Source: Pseudomonadota bacterium
GTDB taxonomy: Bacteria > BMS3Abin14
Assembly (NCBI GenBank): GCA_030636965.1
Contig: DAOVVW010000009.1
Coordinates: forward strand, 1 to 11,189
Direction of reading: 5' to 3'
Length of the DNA: 11,189 nt
Shown here: piece by piece, positions 6,589 through 11,189 of the stretch
Layout: each line of letters starts with the position of its first letter
How positions within the stretch are numbered: position 1 is the first letter of the stretch
The notes under the pieces: model-generated
Database searches by the model: none
The model's input: the letters and a program-made list of their open reading frames with translations, nothing else
Told to the model about the DNA's origin: nothing
Program-made: the position numbers and the translations under genes

Positions 6589-6809
6589 TCGCGAGACTGT
6601 AATGTTGTCAGGGTCGCAAGAAGTCCGTGAGTGGCTTTTTGCTCCTCGGAAAGTGAAAAGCGTCGTTTTCACTTTCCTCACGAATCGATGTCTCGCTTTG
6701 CCAGCCATCGATTCGGGCACCCATGCTCGGGTGCGTTGATGACTTCTTGTGAAGTCAAGAAGACGAAACATCAAAGAAGGATCTTTGATAGTTTAAGGCG
6801 GCTTACCCT
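6589..6809. repeat. Hairpin-rich palindromic element between cheY and cheA
   Basis: No gene is visible here, but at least six inverted repeats are packed in series. They are: GCAAGAAGTC (6616-6625) with GGCTTTTTGC (6633-6642), 10 bp with two G-U pairs; GGAAAGTGAAAA (6648-6659) with its exact complement (6666-6677); CGAATCGATG (6681-6690) with its exact complement (6706-6715); GCACCC (6717-6722) with GGGTGC (6729-6734); TGACTTC (6740-6746) with GAAGTCA (6751-6757); and ATCAAAG (6770-6776) with CTTTGAT (6783-6789). CAAGAAGTC (6617-6625) is also the perfect complement of GACTTCTTG (6741-6749), framing a unit of about 133 bp. This looks like a compact repetitive palindromic element inserted in the operon, or a structured RNA that tunes cheA expression. 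The cheA ribosome site AAGGCGG lies at 6795-6801. Confidence 0.65.
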
Positions 6810-7490
6810 ATGGATATGTCCAAGTATAAAACCCTCTTTCTCTCAGAGGCCAGAGAGCATCTCCAGAGTTTAAACAATTGCGTCCTGATTCTCGAGAAAG
6901 ACCCGGGATCCGGGGAAAGTATTAATGAACTCTTCCGGCACGCCCATTCAATCAAAGGAATGTCCGCGTCAATGGGATATGGGCCAATTTCCCAGCTATC
7001 CCACAATATTGAAGACCTGATGGACATTATTCGCAAGGGACAGTCAGCGATCTCCCCCGAAATAGTGGATATCCTCCTTGGGGGTGTTGATATCCTGGAG
7101 GATATGGTTGATGCCATTGATAACGACAATCCTGCCGAAGAGCTGCTCGATGCCGATTATATGGCACGTCTTAAAGCGATAATCGAAAGTACCGGGAAAC
7201 CTGGACCTCCCGAGCCAGTTACCGAACAAGAGCCTGCTCCGGTACAAGAAGCTGCTTCGGTTCCCCAGGAGGTTCCTCAAGCCCCTGCGCAACCTGAAGT
7301 CTCAGTGCCCGCCCATGGGGAGCGGTTGAGGGTAAGCTTCAAGGTGTCGACTGAAAGCCTCGTTCCATCCGCAAGAGCTTACCTTGCTATAAAGAGATTG
7401 GAGGAACTGGGTAATATTCCGGAAGTCACTCCCTCCATTGATGAGATAAAAGCGGGGCAGTGCAGCGGCGATGTCTCACTTTTGCTGTAA
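6810..7490 (+). CDS. cheA: Chemotaxis kinase CheA, N-terminal part (P1 and truncated P2)
   Basis: This open frame encodes 226 residues and stops at TAA 7488-7490. Residues 1-120 form the P1 Hpt domain with phospho-acceptor H46 in FRHAHSIKGMSASMGY. A Pro/Glu/Ala-rich linker (about 130-165) follows. From about 167 a P2-like CheY-docking domain begins (RVSFKVSTESLVPSARAYLA, then Leu-Glu-Glu-Leu-Gly and TPSIDEIKAG), which the stop cuts at the strand VSLLL. The same frame continues beyond the stop with the rest of P2 and then P3-P5, so this is one ancestral cheA interrupted by a single nonsense codon. As it stands the product lacks kinase, dimerisation and CheW-binding domains, but it could still be phosphorylated in trans. 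AAGGCGG at 6795-6801 supports the ATG. A sequencing error is a serious alternative. Confidence 0.9.
   Translation: MDMSKYKTLFLSEAREHLQSLNNCVLILEKDPGSGESINELFRHAHSIKGMSASMGYGPISQLSHNIEDLMDIIRKGQSAISPEIVDILLGGVDILEDMVDAIDNDNPAEELLDADYMARLKAIIESTGKPGPPEPVTEQEPAPVQEAASVPQEVPQAPAQPEVSVPAHGERLRVSFKVSTESLVPSARAYLAIKRLEELGNIPEVTPSIDEIKAGQCSGDVSLLL
7488..7490 (+). other. In-frame TAA interrupting cheA at codon 227
   Basis: The stop splits a frame that would otherwise encode 697 residues plus one at this site, from 6810 to 8906. The residues that follow (SSDIDSVKATL, then a Glu-Met-Gly-Glu-Phe strand) complete the P2 fold. No frameshift or other stop is seen. One base change from CAA, AAA or GAA would restore the protein. 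TAA ends cheR, cheW, cheD and folD in this window, so code reassignment is unlikely, and it is not UGA, so selenocysteine does not apply. Confidence 0.85.
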
Positions 7491-7538
7491 AGCTCAGACA
7501 TCGATTCCGTAAAAGCGACTCTTTCAAACCTGGCGGAG

Positions 7539-8906
7539 ATGGGAGAATTTTCGGTAGTTCCCCCCGGCGGTCTGGAAGAACCGATACCGGGACCTGAAAT
7601 GATCCGGGCAGAGGGGGGTATTCCAGGGGAAAAAGAGGAAGTGAAAGACCTTTCCGATCCCGCTTCTGCACCGGTGACCGAAGTATCATTAGAAACTACA
7701 CCCATTGCCAAACCGCCCCCACCAAGACCCTCGACGGCCAAAGCTGCTGCATCCCAGATGGTAAGGATCAGTACATCGCTCCTTGACAGCTTTATCAATC
7801 TGGTTGGAGAGCTTATCGTTACCAAGAGCAGGATAAAGGACCTGACCCATGCTTCAGGCTCCAGGCCACTGGAACAGACCATGACGCAGCTTGAACAGCT
7901 CGTGGGAAGCTTGCATACCGAAATCATGAAGGTCAGGATGATGCCCCTGGAAACGGTGACCCAGAGACTTCCCCGGGTGGTACGCGATCTTTCCAAGGAA
8001 AGGGGCAAGAGCGCTTCCCTGGAGATCGACGGAGCAGAGATCGAGCTGGACAGGGCTATTCTGGAGCAGCTTGGTGATCCGCTTATTCATATTCTGAGAA
8101 ATTCAGTGGATCATGGACTGGAGGACCACAAGGGCAGGAAGGCCGCCGGGAAGGATAAAAACGGCAAGATCCTCCTTAAAGCCTTCCGTGAAAGAGATAT
8201 GGTCTTCATTGAGGTGTCTGACGACGGCCGGGGTATGGATATCGAGAAAATAAAAAGCAAGGCTGTGGAAAAGGGCCTGATCTCGGAACAGAAAGCCACC
8301 ATCATGGATGAGGATGAAGCAATAATGCTCATCTGCCGTCCCGGATTTTCAACAGCCGAAGTAGTAACCGATGTTTCCGGCCGCGGAGTAGGAATGGATG
8401 TTGTTCAGTCTGTAGTTGATTCCATCGGTGGAAGCCTTTCCATTGAAAGTACGACAGGCGAGGGGACAACATTTACACTGAAACTGCCCCTTACGGTCGC
8501 CATCGTAAAGATGCTACTGGTGGACCTGGCGCAGCAGATATTTGCTATTCCCATAACCAGGGTTGTTCGAACCCTCAGCGTCCCTGTTGAGGAAGTAAGC
8601 GAGAGTCAGGGAAGGTTATTTTTGACACTTGATGAAGATGAAGATGAGGAACTCATACCCCTCTATGAACTAAGAGAACTTCTCTCGGCTGCAGGTGATC
8701 CAGAACGGAACGGGGATCTCACGATCGTGCTTGTGGAGATTACCAACAGGATAGTGGGCATAATGATCGACAGTATCACGGGACAGGAGGATATTGTAAT
8801 AAAACCCCTCTGTTACCCACTGGAGCATTTAACCAGCTACTCCGGGATGACTATTCTAGGTGACGGTAGTATTGTACCTATCCTCGATCTCGGAACCCTT
8901 TTCTAG
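7539..8906 (+). CDS. cheA: Chemotaxis kinase CheA, C-terminal part (P3-P5 kinase core)
   Basis: From the first ATG after the internal stop this piece has 455 residues. After a Pro-rich linker (about 8-70), P3 dimerisation helices run from about 74 to 140 (LLDSFINLVGELIVTKSRI). The P4 ATPase domain has the N-box HILRNSVDHGLE around N188, G1 DDGRGMD at 228-234, F-box GFSTA at 269-273, G2 GRGVGMDVV at 281-289 and G3 GEGTTFTLKLP. The CheW-like P5 domain fills the remainder and ends VPILDLGTLF. An acidic run (LDEDEDEEL) sits within P5. All ATP-binding motifs are intact. The ATG at 7539 has no properly spaced ribosome site (GGAG abuts it), so independent translation is doubtful unless readthrough or reinitiation occurs; 7539 is only the first ATG, not a proven start. 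cheC follows five bases after the stop. Confidence 0.9.
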   Translation: MGEFSVVPPGGLEEPIPGPEMIRAEGGIPGEKEEVKDLSDPASAPVTEVSLETTPIAKPPPPRPSTAKAAASQMVRISTSLLDSFINLVGELIVTKSRIKDLTHASGSRPLEQTMTQLEQLVGSLHTEIMKVRMMPLETVTQRLPRVVRDLSKERGKSASLEIDGAEIELDRAILEQLGDPLIHILRNSVDHGLEDHKGRKAAGKDKNGKILLKAFRERDMVFIEVSDDGRGMDIEKIKSKAVEKGLISEQKATIMDEDEAIMLICRPGFSTAEVVTDVSGRGVGMDVVQSVVDSIGGSLSIESTTGEGTTFTLKLPLTVAIVKMLLVDLAQQIFAIPITRVVRTLSVPVEEVSESQGRLFLTLDEDEDEELIPLYELRELLSAAGDPERNGDLTIVLVEITNRIVGIMIDSITGQEDIVIKPLCYPLEHLTSYSGMTILGDGSIVPILDLGTLF

Positions 8907-8911
8907 GTTAA

Positions 8912-9538
8912 ATGACAGATACTCCAACCACCGATTTTTTCCTGACATCTGAAGATATCGATGCCATTGGCAGGGTCGGCAGCATTGGCGCCCGGCACGC
9001 GGCAAGGGCTCTCTCAAGGCTTACAGCCACAAGTATCAGGCTCTCGAAGCCGGAGATGAAAACCCTCTCCATCGGCGAAGTTCCTGACCTTCTGGGTGGA
9101 ATGGACGCCCCCGCGATGGGTGTACTGATCCCTTTTCACGGTGATGTGGTGGGCAACACCCTGCTTCTGTACTCAGATGATGGGGCAAAAGAGCTTTTAA
9201 AGCTACTCTTCCCCGGCGATGATGAAGTGACAGAGGAACTGAAGGACTCGGCTATTGCCGAGACCGGCAATATACTGGCAGGCGCAATACATACGGTCAT
9301 GTCGCGCCTGACAGAGAGAATTCTTATTTCATTGCCTCCCATAACTGTACAGGATATGGCGGGAGCTATCCTTGATCCACTGCTGGCCGAGGCAGGTTCA
9401 TATACGGATGAGGTTGTCACCCTTGTTTTTCATCTGTCTGATGAGGATGGCACCTGTCTTGTCAAGACTGTACTCATACCTGGAATAGAGTGCCTGCAGT
9501 TGATGCAGGAAGCCGCTAACAGGTTGGAAACCGGCTGA
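8912..9538 (+). CDS. cheC: CheY-P phosphatase CheC with one degenerate active site
   Basis: A CheC/CheX/FliY-family protein of 208 residues, the usual CheC length. It removes phosphate from CheY-P and binds CheD. The family has two pseudo-symmetric helices, each carrying a Glu and an Asn three residues apart. The second is intact: E117 and N120 in IAETGNILAG. The first reads DAIGRVGSIGARHAARAL, where R21 and S24 stand where Glu and Asn are expected, so one catalytic site appears lost. The other parts (GVLIPFHGDVVGNTLLLYSD and the C-terminal beta strands) look normal. The start is five bases after cheA with only a weak upstream AGG. The stop overlaps the cheD start by one base (TGATG), so the two partners are translationally coupled. 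Confidence 0.93.
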   Translation: MTDTPTTDFFLTSEDIDAIGRVGSIGARHAARALSRLTATSIRLSKPEMKTLSIGEVPDLLGGMDAPAMGVLIPFHGDVVGNTLLLYSDDGAKELLKLLFPGDDEVTEELKDSAIAETGNILAGAIHTVMSRLTERILISLPPITVQDMAGAILDPLLAEAGSYTDEVVTLVFHLSDEDGTCLVKTVLIPGIECLQLMQEAANRLETG

Positions 9539-10020
9539 TGGATCTTGTAGTTGTTGGTATCTCGGAGTACAAATTCGCCGATAAACCCGACAGGTTGATC
9601 ACATACGGCCTCGGTTCATGTGTTGCCATAATTCTGCACTGCCGTAATTCCGGAGTTGCATCAATGGCTCACGTTATGCTTCCCATGTCTTTTACAGGGG
9701 ATAAGATCAGTACGCCTGGGAAGTTCGCGGACACGGCGATAGTTGCCATGCTCAAAGAAATGGACGGTAGGGGAATAGGTCCCGGGAGCCTGGAGGCCAA
9801 GCTGACGGGCGGGGCAGACATGTTTGCTGGGAAGATAAAGGGTATGAGCAGAAGGATCGGAGCCCGAAACGTCCTGGCAACCCGGAAGACCCTGGGGAAT
9901 TACGGTGTTAAGATACTGGCGCAGGAAACAGGCGGCAATACAGGCAGGACAGCAGAATTTCACACTGAGGACGGTTCCTTAATCGTGAGGACGCTTAGGG
10001 AGGGGAAGGTGGTTCTTTAA
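9538..10020 (+). CDS. cheD: Chemoreceptor glutamine deamidase CheD
   Basis: A cytoplasmic amidohydrolase of 160 residues that converts receptor Gln to Glu and is captured by CheC when CheY-P is high. The catalytic Cys-His-Thr set is visible: T22 and C28 in ITYGLGSCVAIIL and H45 in ASMAHVMLP. Also typical are the GGADMF segment near 92-97 and the RIGARNV...LGNYGVKILAQETGG stretch toward the end, matching the family's common GRNVE-like region. The start is the ATG of a TGATG overlap with cheC. It is the last gene of the chemotaxis run; a repeat element begins six bases after the stop. Confidence 0.95.
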   Translation: MDLVVVGISEYKFADKPDRLITYGLGSCVAIILHCRNSGVASMAHVMLPMSFTGDKISTPGKFADTAIVAMLKEMDGRGIGPGSLEAKLTGGADMFAGKIKGMSRRIGARNVLATRKTLGNYGVKILAQETGGNTGRTAEFHTEDGSLIVRTLREGKVVL

Positions 10021-10025
10021 GAGCC

Positions 10026-10186
10026 GTCCAATGTCCAACGACCAATGTCCAACGACCAACGCGGCTAGGAAATACAAATAGAGATTCGAAGTACGACATG
10101 TAAAATTAAAAAATTCGGTTTAATTGGTTAATAGTTGTTAAGTGCTGGCTTAGTATACGTTGGACCTTGGACATTGGACGTTGGAC
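10026..10186. repeat. Heptamer-based inverted repeat, element 3
   Basis: The left arm (10026-10060) is five exact-length heptamers: GTCCAAT, GTCCAAC, GACCAAT, GTCCAAC, GACCAAC. The right arm (10159-10186), read on the minus strand, is GTCCAAC, GTCCAAT, GTCCAAG, GTCCAAC. Between them lies a 98-bp AT-rich spacer with no gene. AGCCG (10022-10026) and CGGCT (10062-10066) bracket the left arm. A weak promoter-like pair for folD, TTAATA (10128-10133) and TAGTAT (10151-10156) with 17 bp between, sits at the end of the spacer. The layout is the same as at 132-214 and 3260-3360 with a different heptamer. Confidence 0.82.
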
Positions 10187-10212
10187 CCTGAACCAAGAAT
10201 ACGGGGAGTAAG

Positions 10213-11136
10213 ATGACGAAAAAAGCACAGATAATAGACGGCAGGGCGATTTCGAAGGAAGTTCTTGATGAGGTCAGGAAGGAGGCAGCCGGATTTGCGG
10301 CCCAGCACGGGAGACCGCCCGGACTGGCTGTTGTGCTTGCTGGCGAAGACCCGGCCTCGGGAGTTTATGTGCGTATGAAGACACGGGCATGCGGGGATTG
10401 CGGTATTGAATCGTTCTCACACAGTCCCCCGGGGGATACCACCACTGATGAGCTTCTGGGACTTATCGATAAATTGAACGATGATGAAAATGTCGATGGG
10501 ATCCTTGTTCAGCTCCCTCTCCCTGACCAGATAGATACAAGACAGGTGCTTGACAGGGTCTTGCCGGCAAAAGACGTTGATGGTTTTCACCCGGTAAATG
10601 TTGGCCGCCTTGTCAGGGGGGATGATAATGTCCTGCTGCCCTGTACCCCGGTTGGTGTCATGAAGCTGCTGGATTCAGCAGGGGTTGACCCCCATGGCAA
10701 GAGAGCGGTGGTTATCGGAAGAAGCGATATAGTGGGTAAGCCCATCGCCATGCTTCTTTTGCACAGGCATGCTACTGTTACGATCTGCCACTCCAGGACA
10801 CCTGATCTGCCGGGTGTGGCACGTGAAGCGGACATACTTATAGCTGCCGTTGGCCGTCCCCTGATGGTTCGCAGAGACTGGATCAAGGAGGGAGCGGTCG
10901 TGATCGATGTGGGAACCAACCAGCTCACAGAGGAGAATGCTCCTGAGGAGATACTAAGCATTCCGGGAAAGAGGGCTGATTTCGAGAAGAAGGGTTATAC
11001 ACTTGTTGGGGATGTTGCTCTGGATGCCGACCAGGTAGCGGGTATGTTAACCCTTTCTCCGGGAGGGGTGGGACCTATGACTATCGCCTCTTTGATGAGT
11101 AATGCCGTTAAGGCGGCGGTTTGGCGTAAGACTTAA
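10213..11136 (+). CDS. folD: Bifunctional methylenetetrahydrofolate dehydrogenase/cyclohydrolase FolD
   Basis: A cytosolic enzyme of one-carbon metabolism that oxidises 5,10-methylene-THF with NAD(P)+ and hydrolyses the methenyl product to 10-formyl-THF. The length of 307 residues is slightly above the usual 280-300. The catalytic domain shows Y52 and K56 (GVYVRMK), Q100 (GILVQLPLP) and D121 in KDVDGFHPVN. The cofactor domain has VVIGRSDIVGKPIAMLL and VIDVGTNQL. The C-terminus carries GDVALDADQVAGMLTLSPGG followed by VGPMTIASLMSNAV; the usual T-P-V-P-G-G reads T-L-S-P-G-G. GGGGAG at 10203-10208 precedes the ATG by four bases. It is separated from cheD by a repeat-bearing gap and is probably its own transcription unit. 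Confidence 0.96.
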   Translation: MTKKAQIIDGRAISKEVLDEVRKEAAGFAAQHGRPPGLAVVLAGEDPASGVYVRMKTRACGDCGIESFSHSPPGDTTTDELLGLIDKLNDDENVDGILVQLPLPDQIDTRQVLDRVLPAKDVDGFHPVNVGRLVRGDDNVLLPCTPVGVMKLLDSAGVDPHGKRAVVIGRSDIVGKPIAMLLLHRHATVTICHSRTPDLPGVAREADILIAAVGRPLMVRRDWIKEGAVVIDVGTNQLTEENAPEEILSIPGKRADFEKKGYTLVGDVALDADQVAGMLTLSPGGVGPMTIASLMSNAVKAAVWRKT

Positions 11137-11147
11137 GGGCGACCGCT

Positions 11148-11189
11148 ATGCCAGTCGAAGTCGAAGCTTTTGTCACCACGGAGTCACGG
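11148..11189 (+). other. Possible start of a further gene, or start of another tandem repeat (partial)
   Basis: After folD, an ATG at 11148 with AAGGG at 11135-11139 opens 14 codons to the window end (MPVEVEAF then VTTESR). The last 13 bases, however, read CACGGAGT followed by CACGG, the beginning of a tandem short repeat like those in the other gaps. Too little is present to choose. Confidence 0.25.

Noticed and set aside
6589..6809. Small protein or tRNA gene in the cheY-cheA gap
   Set aside because: The short open frames there cross the inverted repeats, lack ribosome sites, and no cloverleaf with a TTC-loop pattern was seen.
7488..7490. Stop codon reassignment or selenocysteine
   Set aside because: TAA ends several genes in the window, and selenocysteine uses UGA; no other in-frame TAA interrupts a gene.

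Overview
The window holds a bacterial chemotaxis operon flanked by two housekeeping-type loci, all on the + strand. Base composition looks close to 50% GC. The organism is probably a motile, non-enterobacterial Gram-negative. The chemotaxis set uses CheC and CheD and a Thermotoga/Bacillus-type CheY, and has no CheZ. The intergenic regions carry heptamer-type inverted repeats of a kind I loosely associate with Desulfobacterota-like genomes. That placement is an inference, not a diagnosis.

Layout. 1-126 is the tail of an unrecognised gene. 249-1889 is a soluble histidine kinase (pseudo-receiver, GAF, HisKA, HATPase), followed with a 4-nt TTGA overlap by a KtrB-type potassium channel subunit (1886-3229). 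After a 238-bp intergenic region comes the chemotaxis cluster: cheR (3468-4340), a membrane chemoreceptor (4384-5640), cheW (5645-6190), cheY (6190-6588), cheA in two in-frame pieces (6810-7490 and 7539-8906), cheC (8912-9538) and cheD (9538-10020). folD follows at 10213-11136 after another repeat-bearing gap. No cheB, cheZ, ktrA or partner response regulator for the kinase lies inside the window.

How it works together. The receptor and CheW should activate CheA, which phosphorylates CheY (D59) to control the flagellar motor. CheR methylates receptor glutamates, CheD deamidates receptor glutamines, and CheC dephosphorylates CheY-P and binds CheD. The kinase and KtrB form a separate translationally coupled unit.

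Oddities. (1) cheA has one in-frame TAA at codon 227, inside the P2 domain, with intact sequence on both sides. (2) Three intergenic regions carry the same architecture, an inverted repeat whose arms are 4-5 tandem copies of a heptamer (or 7/8-mer), built from a different sequence each time. (3) A perfect 19-bp inverted repeat abuts a consensus -35 box upstream of cheR. (4) A 200-bp hairpin-rich element separates cheY from cheA. (5) CheC has lost the Glu and Asn of its first phosphatase site. I see no wholly new system; the repeat architecture and the cheA interruption are the strongest leads.
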